Source of the DNA: Arcuatula senhousia
Taxonomy: Eukaryota; Mollusca; Bivalvia; Mytilida; Mytilidae
DNA: 64,000 nucleotides
Reading direction: 5' to 3'
Assembly: GCA_963971305.1 (NCBI GenBank)
Contig: OZ020307.1
Span: 51,891,702-51,955,701 of the forward strand
In this document: positions 1-10,978 of the stretch, piece by piece
How positions within the stretch are numbered: position 1 is the first letter of the stretch
Layout of the letters: every line of letters starts with the position of its first letter
Position numbers and translations under genes: made by a program
Notes under the pieces: generated by a model
Databases searched by the model: none
Seen by the model: the letters and a program-made list of their open reading frames with translations, nothing else
What the model was told of the DNA's origin: nothing

Positions 1-20
1 AATATTAAAACTGTTCATAC

Positions 21-3000
21 CTGGAGGTGGGGTGGCACAGTCTTCTTCTGCTACACCATCGCCATCATCATCTAAAAATAGAGAATGATGAATCAAACAG
101 AGGAAAGATATAGAAAAAATCGTTAGTTTTTATTAAATGGACTTCTTCACAACAATATGTGAGGTTTCTTGATGAGACAACGTATGAATATGCATGACAA
201 TTTTAAAGACTTCAAAACTCAAAAGACAAGCTTGAACAACAGACGAAACCAGAAGACAATGAAAACAACACAAAGAAGACATCGAAATACAGCATAACAA
301 AAGTGCTACCAGACTTGAACTACTTGAACGCCAACTCCTGTCAAAACGAGATGAAACTAACGTGCTCCGGATGGGTAAACAGTTAAAGGTAAATAACGGA
401 TGATAGAAACACTCTACGAAAAATAAAAGAACGGACAAATGTTTTTTCAAGTGAAATCAAGTTTTCTAGAATAAATATGAATGGTTTGTTCGTAAATTCT
501 ATATAGATATATATTAGTTTTGTTATAATTTCAGACGAGTTTTCTTCCTTTATCTCACCTTTGCCCTTGTTTTCAGGCATACAAAGTTCTTCGTCGATTT
601 TTCCGTCACAGTCGTTATCTATACCATCACCAACAACAGTTGGAGTAGGGACACACACCTAGGATTAAAAGGAACCCAAACAATATTTAGTAGATACGTG
701 GCCTCGGCGCGCACGTTAAATAAAAAAATAATCCTAAGAGGAGTGAAGAAATAATTGAATCCAAGATTTAATCTTAAATCTGAAAAAAAGTTAATGCAAA
801 ACGTCAAGAAATGTCCAGAAAATTTTGGGGGAACTTGACCATTCGTTTGGTAAGTAATATCCCTTCGCTTCATTTAATTTGCGTTACATATTTAGATAAT
901 ATGTTGACTATTTCCACTTTCATGTTTTATTGCATGACTTAAAATTCAAGTAGAAGTTATTTGAAGCAAAGTTTACAAGGGAAAAGAAATAAAAATAAAC
1001 AGTTTTAGTATTATGAATATAACAACTAGCTAATAGCCAACGTTTAACATTGGTTTTTAAATTCGAATATAATCATTTTTAAATATGTTTATGCAATAAT
1101 AACAACGATACAAGTTATCTTATGAGTTGCTCCGCATGTTGTAATCTAATCATCGGCAAAAAAAATGCATTCTGAATAACATACTGTGTTAATTGGTGCC
1201 ATTCTCATTCCTGTTGGGAAACCGTATGTCTCGTACTTTGCCTGTCCATACAGGTAGCCGCCAAAAATAGAAATAGGTGAGGTGTGTCTGATTACATGAG
1301 ACCCTTCAGGTATACTGATGAATCCGCCGACGTAATCAGTACCAGCAATGGAATGGTAGACTGTCGATGATGGGAACGGGTTCCCGTTATGTCTCAAACC
1401 TGACTTCTCGCTAGACTTTACGACGAACATAAAGTAATTGCTGTAAGATCCATAGGACCATTTTGGAGTGCTGAAAGTGTAGTCGGCGCCAAATTGTTCC
1501 ATTGGGGGTACTAAGAGCAGCATAGGATCAGATTCCTCAGAAGAAGACTGTTGACTCATACAAAATTGGAAAACTGAGATGGGTTTGTCAGCTACAACTT
1601 TGGTATATCTTCCCGATGGAAGTGTTCTCTGTACAAAGGTTCCTTTAGAACTGATTGTAAAAGAAGAGCTATAGCCACCTGATATCGTAACTCTGGTATT
1701 ATCTTCGCTGGCTATGAATTTGAAATAGTCACCGGTAGTACGCTTTGGGATTGGAACGGTGACAAAGTTTTTACCCCAGGAGTCAACTGATTGTAGTTGT
1801 TCAACGATGTGATCGGAACTGCTTCCGGACCCAATATTGGTTCTCTGATTACCACCTAGAACGCCGATTTTTTTCGATCCTGTTATATATGATCCAGTCA
1901 AGTCTCCGTATGTCTGCAGCTGTAGAATTTGGTACTTGTTTATAGTTTCCCTGAGGGTACTTCCGGCGCCATATGATCTACCGCCATACGACACGGTTTG
2001 CGATCCCATGTGTGTTGAAAACTTGACGGTGACTTGTGTTCTATCTTCAACACCAATGATGACGATTTGGCATCGATAAGAAGAAGGGTACCAAGAGACA
2101 TGATAGTACTCGGTTCCTAATACATCAACCGGCAATGCAAGGTATGCGTCGCAGGAGTAGTATTCTTTGTTTACACCATAAACCACAACTTCGTCGTCAG
2201 CGCTGATCTGAATACCTACCAAATCACAAAATAAAAATGTTGCTCATAATTCTAATGGAGTGCTTCGACAATTTTGTGAGTTAAAAGCTTTGATAACTTT
2301 TCCCTGGATATTTATTTCTTCATTATACCTTTCAATATAAATCATTTAAAGAAAACTTGTATGAAAGGGAATAATCCTTCAAAAATTAAGAGAAAATTAT
2401 TTTCTAAATAGAAAAAAAAACAGCTTAGAATTGTCAATTATTTTTCTAACGGACTGAGAATTTACAGTATTTTTAAAACTTTATTTTCATAAGATAAACT
2501 CAAGTTTTATATGTTGTCAAAGTTAAACATTTGAGTATTAGATTGCAGAAATAATATTTCAGGATAAACAAAATATAACCGACCTTTGTTGTCTAAAACG
2601 CTTCCAAACATTCTTAGGTTGTTATCCATGAAAAGTTGCTTCACTACCCCGGATGTGACTGTGAACCTTTCATTGATGGAGGAGGAATACAAAGGCGCTG
2701 TTACGACAACATTTACAGTTGTCGTTCTTGACGTCGTGACGAAAACTTCTGTCTGTAAACTTTTTCCGCTGTTTTCTCCGAAACCAATTATAAATAATGT
2801 ACCTCTGTTGTCAGGGGCTAAAAATACAATAAAGTTGTAATAAGATAGTTATTGCTTTTCTCTCAAACAGTGCGCATTCGGTTTTATTTCGGAAATGAAC
2901 ATTAAAGAACCATAAAATGCGTTATAAAATGAACATTAGAAAGAATTTTTTATTTTGACAATTTTTTATTTTGACAATTTATGTCGTATATATATACTCA

Positions 3001-3679
3001 TTACGCTTCAATGACTCCTAAACATAAAACTTATTTGCCTAAAGATGGGTGTGTGTGATCAGAATCCGCAATTATGCAATTTGTGCAACACTAAGAGAAA
3101 TATCAATTTCATTTAAAATTTCAGATATTGTATGTGCTCTGATTATTTTTTTAGAAAACAAAGTTTGTATGAAGAAATATTAATCCAATGAACTTATACC
3201 ATTTGCGTTTGAGCTTTCCAGAAATAGAAATACCAACAGCAGGAACGCCGCAGTCTTTGCACCTGTAAAGAACATGTGAATAAAATTAATAATATAGGCG
3301 AAGGATTTTATTCTAATTAAAAGTACAATTTTAAAATATTAACCTATTCATCCTTAAAGCCTAATAAAGTCACATTTACATAAATTTAATTAAAATAAAA
3401 TAATAGAAAATAAAATGAAATGAAAATAAATCGATAAATAAAACATTAATAAATAAACAAATTAAAAAAAAAGAAATTTAAAAAGTTTTCGTGCATGCAA
3501 TTTAATACGTTGTTTATGTTTTTTTTTATTTAGCTTCGTTACATTAAATTTTAGTTTGCTAGTTTTAAAAACATATTCAAGCTGAAGATTCATTGCATTA
3601 TTTAAAAAAGTTTATACAGTATATAATAGCTCACTATATTTAGTGAGAGTATGTCTCATAAAGCCTTACCAGTGCCCAT
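21..3679 (-). CDS. Gene 1: IgGFc-binding/TSP1 protein, 5' part (exons 1-6), runs off left edge
   Basis: First six coding exons of the leftmost of three tandem paralogs: 3670-3679, 3200-3262, 2584-2817, 1185-2215, 559-658 and 21-71. All junctions have GT-AG signals and the frame stays open. The start is the short exon Met-Gly-Thr-Gly, which splices to a hydrophobic leader (LLLVFLFLE) to make a signal peptide. Exons 3-4 encode the IgGFc-binding N-terminal domain; exons 5-6 encode the acidic DNDCDG and DDDGDG segments. By analogy with genes 2 and 3, TSP1 exons should follow left of position 1. Its exon 4 product is the most diverged of the three, for example DRTQVTVKF where the others read DGTSV. 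A secreted adhesion or recognition role is inferred from the domains only. Confidence 0.82.
1185..2215 (-). CDS. Gene 1 exon 4: IgGFc-binding domain core
   Basis: A 1,031-nt exon (343 codons, entered in phase 1). It opens with [14 protein letters not shown] and a conserved [16 protein letters not shown] stretch, which matches the IgGFc-binding N-terminal domain of FCGBP-like proteins. It ends at PINT before a GTATGT donor. The same exon length occurs in all three paralogs. Confidence 0.85.
3670..3679 (-). CDS. Gene 1 exon 1: 10-nt start exon
   Basis: The start codon and only three more codons' worth of sequence (ATG GGC ACT G) precede a GTAAGG donor. The rest of the signal peptide is in exon 2 (3200-3262). 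The same 10-nt start exon occurs in genes 2 and 3. It was chosen because the next exon has no in-frame Met before the hydrophobic stretch, while the joined product is a textbook signal peptide. Confidence 0.8.
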
Positions 3680-3754
3680 TATAGGAGGTGTCGGCTACAA
3701 ACGTAAGTCTCTGTCTTCACTGTTTTCTCTGATCACCGACTTATCTTCATTCCA

Positions 3755-3762
3755 TATTTATA
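3755..3762 (-). promoter_or_regulatory. TATA box of gene 1
   Basis: TATAAATA on the minus strand, 76 bp upstream of the start codon. The box, the roughly 70-bp leader, and about 140 bp farther upstream are conserved in genes 2 and 3. Confidence 0.7.
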
Positions 3763-4418
3763 CCCAGATGATTGACGATTATGAAATATTAATAATTCTA
3801 AACAAAAAAGGATTAAAACCGATGAAATAAATTCTAATTTCACCAATTAAATCTTACACTTGTGTTTATAATCTAGTATTGACCTTAGTATTAAAGATTA
3901 ATCAGAACAAACGTTTAGGGGCCCAGATATTAATATTGGACTAATACCCTATTGGTACATTTACTTTTTTGTTTATACGGTATAGTAAGGGTACGAATAG
4001 AATGTCCCAATATCAGGCCAAACACCTGTTTAGTTGCATGATTTTGTTTTGAGTAAAATCTGTTTTGATTGTTTCGGACCATTTCTGTCATGTCATTTTC
4101 TGTTTTCGATCTATGTAGTTGATCGCAGTTTTGGTTACACATCCTCATGTGCGTAATCTTGTTTAAGGTCTCTCAGGGCTATTAAAATTCTACTTATAGA
4201 TTTTGTTCATTATTTGCATATTTATAAATCTTAATGTATAGATAGAAAATACCTCATTAAAAGAGGGGGTCACTGTTCATTTTAGAACACTATAAGCTTT
4301 CTAAGAATAGCAAAGTTTCAATATTTTATATAGCATATATAAGGAGAAAAGCTATAGAGGCACATATAAAAGAATTTTTACTATAGAATCAGCTCAAAAT
4401 CTGAAGGAAAGTCCCTTA

Positions 4419-6056
4419 GACATAGGTTGACCATCCTAGTTATAATTCGGTTCCCCATTTCTTTATTTTTGGTTTAATTGTTCTATACTCTTCATAATCA
4501 TATAGTTTTTGGCTTTTTCAACAAATTTGGTAGAGCGCCTCTGATTGGTGCGGATGAGACGAAACGCGCATCAGGTGTAACCAAAATTTATTGTCATTGG
4601 AACTTTGTTGTCATTATAATTCTAACACCCGTGTAGGTTAGCGCTGCTGGTGGAGTTTTAATTCCCCGAGATTAGCCCGCTCCGACACCAACACTTTTGT
4701 GTTGGAGAATACATCAAAGCTTTAAATTATCCCTTTGAATTTCAAAATTGTCTAATTTTTAAGGTTCTTCCTACCCCAAACATAGGTTGACCATCTTACT
4801 TATAATTCGGTTCCCCATTTCGGTATTTTGGGTTTCATTGTTCTATGCTCTTCATAATCATATGGTTTTTGGCTTTTTCAACATTTTTGGTAGAGCGCCT
4901 CTGGTTGTTCTGGAATAGACGAAACGCGCATCAGGTGTAGCAAAATTTCTTGTCTGGAACTTTGTTGCCATTATAATTTCTAACACCCATGTAGGTTAGC
5001 GCTGCTGGTGGAGTTTTAATTTCCTGAGGTTAGCCCGCTCCGGCACCAACACTTTTGTGTTAGAGAATACATCATAGATTTAAACTATCCGTTTGAATTT
5101 TAAAATTGTCTAAACTCTAAGGTTCTTCCTATCCCAGACATAAGTTGACCATCTTACATATAATTCGGTTCCCCATTTCGGTATTTTGGGTTTCATTGTT
5201 CTATGCTCTTCATAATCATATAGTTTTGGGCTTTTTGAACATTTTTGGTAGAACGCCTCTGATTGGTCTGGAATAGACGAAACGTGCATCAGGTGTAGCA
5301 AAATTTATTGTCTGGAACTTTGTTGTCATTATAATTTCTAATACCCGTGTAGGTTAGCGCTGCTTGTGGAGTTTTAATTCCCCGAGGTTAGCCCGCTCCG
5401 GCACCAACACTTATGTGTTGGAGAATACATCAAAGCTTTAAATTATCCGTTTGAATTTCAAAATTGTCTAAACTCTAAGGTTCTTCCTACCCCAGACATA
5501 TGTTGACCATCTTACTTATAATTCGGTTTCCCATTTCGGTATTTTTGGTTTCATTGTTCTATGCTCTTCATAATCATATAGTTTTTGGCTTTTTCAACAT
5601 TTTTGGTAGAGCGCCTCTGATTGGTCTGGAATAGACGAAACGCGCATCAGGTGTAGCAAAATTTCTTGTCTGGAACTTTGTTGTCATTATAATTTCTAAT
5701 ACCCGTGTAGGTTAGCGCTGCTGGTGGAGTTTTAATTCCCCGAGGTTAGCCCGCTCCGGCACCAACACTTTTGTGTTGGAGAATACATCAAAGCTTTAAA
5801 TTATCCGTTTGAATTTCAAAATTGTCTAAACTCTAAGGTTCTTCCTACCCCAGAGATAGGTTGACCATCTTACTTATAATTCGGTTCCCCGTTTCTTTAT
5901 TATTGGTTTCATTGTTCTTTGCTCTTCATAATCATATAGTTTTTGGCTTTTTCAACATTTTTGGTAGAGCGCCTCTAATGAGTCTTGAATAGAGGAAACG
6001 CGCGTCAGGCGTAGCAAAGTTTAATGTCTGGAACTTTGTTGTCATTATAATTTCTA
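4419..6056 (+). repeat. Decayed tandem array of about 360-bp hammerhead repeat, 4.5 units
   Basis: Units start near 4421, 4781, 5139, 5497 and 5855 (spacing 358-360 bp). Each carries a degenerate hammerhead at 4535-4578, 4895-4938, 5253-5296, 5611-5654 and 5969-6012. The unit is the reverse-complement relative of the 359-bp array at 11.3-14.7 kb. Units differ from each other at many sites, so this array is older or no longer homogenised. It truncates within a unit at about 6056. Confidence 0.85.
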
Positions 6057-6415
6057 AGGCTCGTCGAAATAAATATAGGGACTTCGTTCATATTCATGAA
6101 AATTGATCAATTTCCTATTCATATCTCCCTTTGATTTAGTATGGGAAATTCTAAAAATGATTAAATTCTTTTTTTTATATCACAATTGGTCCAAATTTGA
6201 TAAAATATATTATGATATATAGTTTTTGTCTGCAATTACAGTTAGTTTATCAATTTTATAACAAAATACCAAAATATGCAAAAAGATGCTCAGTTTAATA
6301 ACCTCGAGGCACCTTAAGGTTATGTAAAAAATCATTAATCAAGGCCAGGTGATGTACATATGATGTGTACACATTGTACACATGTGAATTGTGGATTTCC
6401 ATTGCTTTGGTTCTA

Positions 6416-6459
6416 GTGCTGCTGATGAGAAATAATTTTCCGAAATGTTCATACAGCTC
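6416..6459 (+). ncRNA. Hammerhead ribozyme motif, family 2, copy 1 (weakened stem II)
   Basis: Shows GUGCUG, then CUGAUGA, a 13-nt stem II region, GAAA, UGUUCAUA, then CAGCUC. Core residues are intact, and stem I pairs GCUG with CAGC. Stem II (GAAAU...UUUCC) has an A-C mismatch, so activity is doubtful. Confidence 0.6.
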
Positions 6460-6823
6460 ACAAAAATTAATTGCAGTTGGAGTTAACATATTTGGTGCGG
6501 TCTCTTCATTTACTCCCTATCCTTTCACAAATTATTAATTACAGGAGTTTGTCTTTTATGCCGTGTGGAGTAGTAGAACAATCCCCCGTGTTAAAGATGT
6601 ATGCTCTTTATTTTTTTTTTAGATATGGTGTACTTGAACATGAGATAAGTTCTCATATGTACACTTTGTTTTAAACCACTATCTAAATTCATGTAAATTC
6701 TACAACCTTAGGTTTAACTCCATCCATTGTAGTTTTGCCCTTAGCTTTATATATTTGGATTTCGTTTTGTTTTATGCATTTTAAACATCTTTTGAATTGT
6801 GGATTTCCTTTGTTTTGGTTCTA

Positions 6824-6867
6824 GTGCTGCTGATGAGGAATAATGTTCCGAAATGGCCATACAGCTC
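6824..6867 (+). ncRNA. Type I hammerhead ribozyme, family 2, copy 2 (intact core)
   Basis: Reads GUGCUG-CUGAUGA-GGAAU-AAU-GUUCC-GAAA-UGGCCAU-A, then CAGCUC. Stem II pairs GGAA with UUCC plus a U-G pair. Stem I pairs GCUG with CAGC. The short stem III is the palindrome UGGCCA, and the predicted cleavage triplet is AUA, after position 6861. All conserved core positions (CUGANGA, GAA, A15.1-U16.1) are present. Confidence 0.72.
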
Positions 6868-9800
6868 ATAAAAATTGATTTCAGTTGGAGTTAACATGTG
6901 TGTTGTGATCTTATGTTCATTTACTCCCTATCCTTTCATAAATTACAATGTACCTGTTTGATAAAAGATTGTGCTTTAACAGCCAATCTGCGAGAAAACC
7001 AAGCAAAATCCTAAATTTGATTCCAAACCAATATTTCCATATCAACTTACGAGACGATCCAACTAAAAGACCTTTATAAGATCTGCTTGACTAATTATAA
7101 ACGTCAAGTATTATTTAGGTTTTTTTGGTCCCATTTATCTTCAAATTATCAAATGTTGGACAGGAAATCCTCAAAGGGTAAATACCTTTGCATTCCAAAA
7201 TTTGAAAATCCTAATAACCATTAACCAGCATCCCTAGGCGTGACATTGGGAATTTTCCAAATTGATAAAAAAAACATCAAGAAACTTGATTTTTAACATT
7301 GTTTTATGTCTAAGGCAGGCTCTTTAAATTCAATTCATTCTCATAAACTTAAACAAAAGGCTTTAAAGTCAGAGTCGCCATAATGTTACAGAAGCATGGT
7401 TTGGGACTAAGACGATAATGTCCAAATGCCACTTTTTGGATGCCTTTATCGTGAAAATAAAGCATTCTTTTTGGATAAATTATCAGAACTTTTTACTGGA
7501 TTTTAATAGGTCTGCCTTCATTATCTAAAATTAACAATTTCTTCAATTTATCATTATTTTCTTAAAAATACACCATTTTTGACTCGTGATTTGTACATTA
7601 TCTGCAACTCGAAGACATTTACATAATTTTTTGTTGTACATGTTGTAACAAACTATGTTTTCACTTATTAAAAATGCACTTTGTTTGAAATTGAACACAT
7701 GCATGTTTTTACAAACGTTGTGAAAAACATTGGAAATTTTATACCAAACTTTGAGACCAACCGATATCACTGACATGCTATGATGTCATAAAGCATGAGC
7801 ACAGCTTTAATTATTAAAATGTTTGACTTTACAACCTTTTAAAGTATTTTGATAGTTTTAAACAATTTGGAAAATTGCCGAAGTCACTCCGAAGGATGCT
7901 GGCTTATGGATTTCCTGTTCAACTTTTGATAATTGAAGATAAACTAGACACAAGAAATTTTGAAATACCTGAATATTTTTAATTAATCAAGCTGGTTTTG
8001 TAAAAAAACCTACTGATGAGCCCTGTAGGTAAGCCATTTTGAATTTTCTTATAAAAATATTTTTCCCAAATAAGGCTTTCGTGAATGTATTTTAGGTAAA
8101 CCATCTTTAAAAGAAATGCAAATTCTACTTTGGAACCATATTGCTTGATTTTCTCGCAGATTTGCCCATTATAGACAGGATGAATCCTGTCTGTATGTTC
8201 GTGTGCATGTCTGAACATCCCGAATCATCAACTCTTCCGAAACGGCTTGATGGATTTGAAGAAACTTTATATAGAGGCATATCATCATAATTATTGAGAT
8301 GCGTTCCAACAAATTTTCATTGCTTTCGAATGTCATTCAAAGGTAGATAATATGACAAATGATGATTTTCTGATGAATCGGGGGGGGGGGGGAGGGGGGC
8401 GGAGTCGCTGCTGTAGAAGAGGGTCAACAATTGAACTTTTTGAAGAAATTTTTTTTAGTATATGTGCAGCTCAAATGACAAATTATCTGACAAACAAAGC
8501 ATAGTAGGACCTAGATACGAGAAAACCTTATTATATCGACACATATTTTTTTAATTCATAGCAGATAGTTTTCTTTTCAGTATAAATGTTTTCCTTGCAT
8601 AAGGACACAATAAAACGTCGCTGCAGACCTATATCTAGGTATGGTCACGACGTTTAACTCCACAGTCATTCAGGACAAAATACCTCTAGTGTACCAAAAA
8701 TGACTTGTTAGTGAACACTTTAAGTTACTGTAAATAATAATTAAATGTCACATGAGATTTGAGGCAACATGAATAATGTACTAAGTGATATTAACCTAAA
8801 ATCGACTGTACCTGTACTTCGAATGCAGAATATAGCAATAATCGAATTATAAACTATAAAAAATATAATAAAATATTGTAACTAGGAACTGCTGCAGTTT
8901 TTATTTAAATACTGAAAATGGATTTATAAAGGTAAACATTTTGATAAATCTTTTTAAAGGGAATTAAATTTAAAACCAAGAAACATTTATTGTTTTTGTC
9001 GTGCGATTTATAAAGTCAACTTTAAAGGGAATTTGTTGGCTTCGAGTGAACACATTAAATGGGGGTTACTTAAATAATACTAAGGTGGAGAAAAGGGGAA
9101 GGTCGACACTTAGTTCTTGAGCCCATACAATCCCATTATACACTACTACTTTTTCATGATACGAAATTCCAATACAGACTTTTTATGCATGTAGGAAGTT
9201 TCACTTTAGGCCAACATACAAAATGACACACCCCTCTTACGGGAGCTTATACAATTACATTATAACATTATTCACATTGACCACCCTTTCACCATTTTCT
9301 TGTCTTGGCGGTGCAACTCCGTCGTTACCTTGATATTGATCTCTTGTTTGCATTTATGTTTTTCCTCTTGGTTTGTAGGCTTTGGCTTAAAGATTTTATC
9401 TTCACCAGTTCTTACTTTACAAAGTAATTAGTTCCTTATTGGATATGTTCAAATGTCCAAAATCGACTTGGCAAATACATTTCATTCAACTTGAATTGCT
9501 TTGCAGTTACATATCAAATATTGTCAATCATCTTGTGAAATCTCCATTCTGATAAAAGTACAAATGTAGCAGTTAGTTCAATAAAGATGCTGACCAGCTA
9601 TGATTGGGATTCAATTACAATCAGTGGCAGAGTTATCTATGCTAATTATAACCCTATTAGAGATTAGATTTTACAGACCCCTTCAAAAGACAGTAAAACT
9701 ATTAAAAAAATACCCCTATTTGTCAAACCCTGTCCACTACTCAACATAAAGCAAGGGACGTCCCCGGGCAAAATACATGCTAGTTTATCTGGCAGATTGC

Positions 9801-9947
9801 CCATCATGAATTTCAGAAGAATTTTTTTTCCAAAAGGAGATTACGCGATTCTTACCGATTGGTTATTACAACCTTAAATTCTGCTCACTTCTGACATTTT
9901 AGTAATAAATAAAAAATTCAACAAGGGTGGATACAATAGAATTTGCT

Positions 9948-9992
9948 ACGCTCTGACACGTGTTTCGTCTATTCAAGACTCATCAGATGCGC
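9948..9992 (-). ncRNA. Solo hammerhead ribozyme of the 359-bp family
   Basis: The minus strand reads GCGCAU-CUGAUGA-GUC-loop-GAC-GAAA-CACGUGUC-AGAGCGU. The core and 3-bp stem II are intact; stem I carries a small internal loop next to the core. It lies in a truncated monomer fragment (about 9,915-10,060), about 850 bp beyond the 3' end of gene 2. Confidence 0.65.
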
Positions 9993-10658
9993 TCTTCCAA
10001 AAGTTGAAAATGCCAAATTTAATATAAATATGAAGAGCATAGAATAAACGAAACACAGAAATTAATCACACATTCCACCCCAATTGTTACACGATAGAAG
10101 GCGGTGAGATATTCAATACGGGTATAGTATGTGACACAACTAACAACAGTTATTTAAGATTCACAATGGAAAACGACCAGCAGCCTACGATGTGACCAGT
10201 GGTCACTGCTCGCCATTTTGCAGTTAGCCAAAAATTGAAATATTATACACACAATTCAAAACCAATCCTGAAATGTCAAACAAAGACCCCTTACTAGACA
10301 CAGCACACTACCAAAAAAGACGAGTTCAATATAAATTTAATCACTAGTAAGATCAGGAAGTCAGAAAAAAGCTCTGTGTTTGCGGTTACACCCTGGAAAA
10401 TGCTTATCTGCACATTATTGATACCAGTTTTCCACGTTTATTCGTGAAATTAAAAGATGCCTGCACTATAATGCAAACATAGACATGATGGATCCACTAG
10501 CTTGGCAGGGTCACCCTACACATATCAAGTTTTAGGCCTAAGTTCTCGGCTTATCCCAGTATACTTGTGTTGATGAAAAAACTCTAGAGGTGAAATGTGA
10601 TTAACTGATAAATACAAGTGTAAAAGTAATCACAATTTCAAATTTTTACTGAGATATC

Positions 10659-10664
10659 TTTATT
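10659..10664 (-). terminator. Poly(A) signal of gene 2
   Basis: AATAAA on the minus strand, about 240 bp after the stop codon. It sits in a 3' region that aligns with the gene 3 trailer and its AATAAA at 35423-35428. Confidence 0.55.
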
Positions 10665-10904
10665 TCAAAATAAAGGTTCCAGTAATGCTATGCTAAAAGA
10701 CAATAACAAAAACATAAAATCAACAAGGATGCAAAGAATTAATAATGATTGTCATTCAATGAATGGGTGATGAATGGAACTATCTATAACAAATAATAGT
10801 TTTATAAAAAGTCAAAGTCATGTGCAAGTAGACACACTTCGTGACCTTTTCAGGTAAAAATCGTCGTCCGAATCAGGTCAAAGTCGTTTCCATCTTTTAT
10901 GTTT

Positions 10905-10978
10905 TTACTTCTGAGTAAACCAAGCAGCCATTATTGTAGATAAAGCAATCAAAACCATAACAGGGAAAGATGTAATAA
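10905..10978 (-). CDS. Gene 2 exon 18: C-terminal hydrophobic tail
   Basis: A 74-nt terminal exon encoding [20 protein letters not shown] then TQK and stop TAA. About 20 hydrophobic residues follow a small-residue stretch (CPSSAH) from the LDLa exon. It can be read as a single-pass anchor with almost no cytoplasmic tail, or as a GPI-attachment signal. The gene 3 counterpart differs at one residue. Confidence 0.8.

Larger units (their letters stand above)
6360..6955 (+). repeat. Tandem pair of hammerhead repeats, family 2 (period 408 bp)
   Basis: Two copies of a segment beginning GAATTGTGGATTTCC and ending near CTATCCTTTCA lie 408 bp apart. Each carries a hammerhead-like motif. The spacer appears only once, so the layout is about 1.5 units, as in dimeric retrozyme-like repeats. 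A third copy in opposite orientation lies at about 53,053-53,325. The primary sequence outside the catalytic core is unrelated to the 359-bp family. Confidence 0.7.
3680..10650. other. Intergenic region between gene 1 promoter and gene 2 3' end
   Basis: No gene could be supported here. It holds the conserved gene 1 promoter (to about 3.9 kb), a decayed hammerhead tandem array (4,419-6,056), a hammerhead dimer of a second family (about 6,360-6,955), a poly-G tract near 8,381, a segment at about 8,370-8,790 similar to 31,500-31,860 upstream of gene 2, and a solo hammerhead repeat at about 9,915-10,060. From about 10,240 it resembles the 3' flank of gene 3 (34,560-35,380), so gene copies were duplicated with their flanks. 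Open frames here are short with no recognisable domain. Confidence 0.6.

Noticed and set aside
8005..8040. CTGATGAGCCCTGTAGG near 8 kb, considered as a hammerhead
   Set aside because: No GAAA follows, and no stem I pairing is visible; the core match is probably chance.
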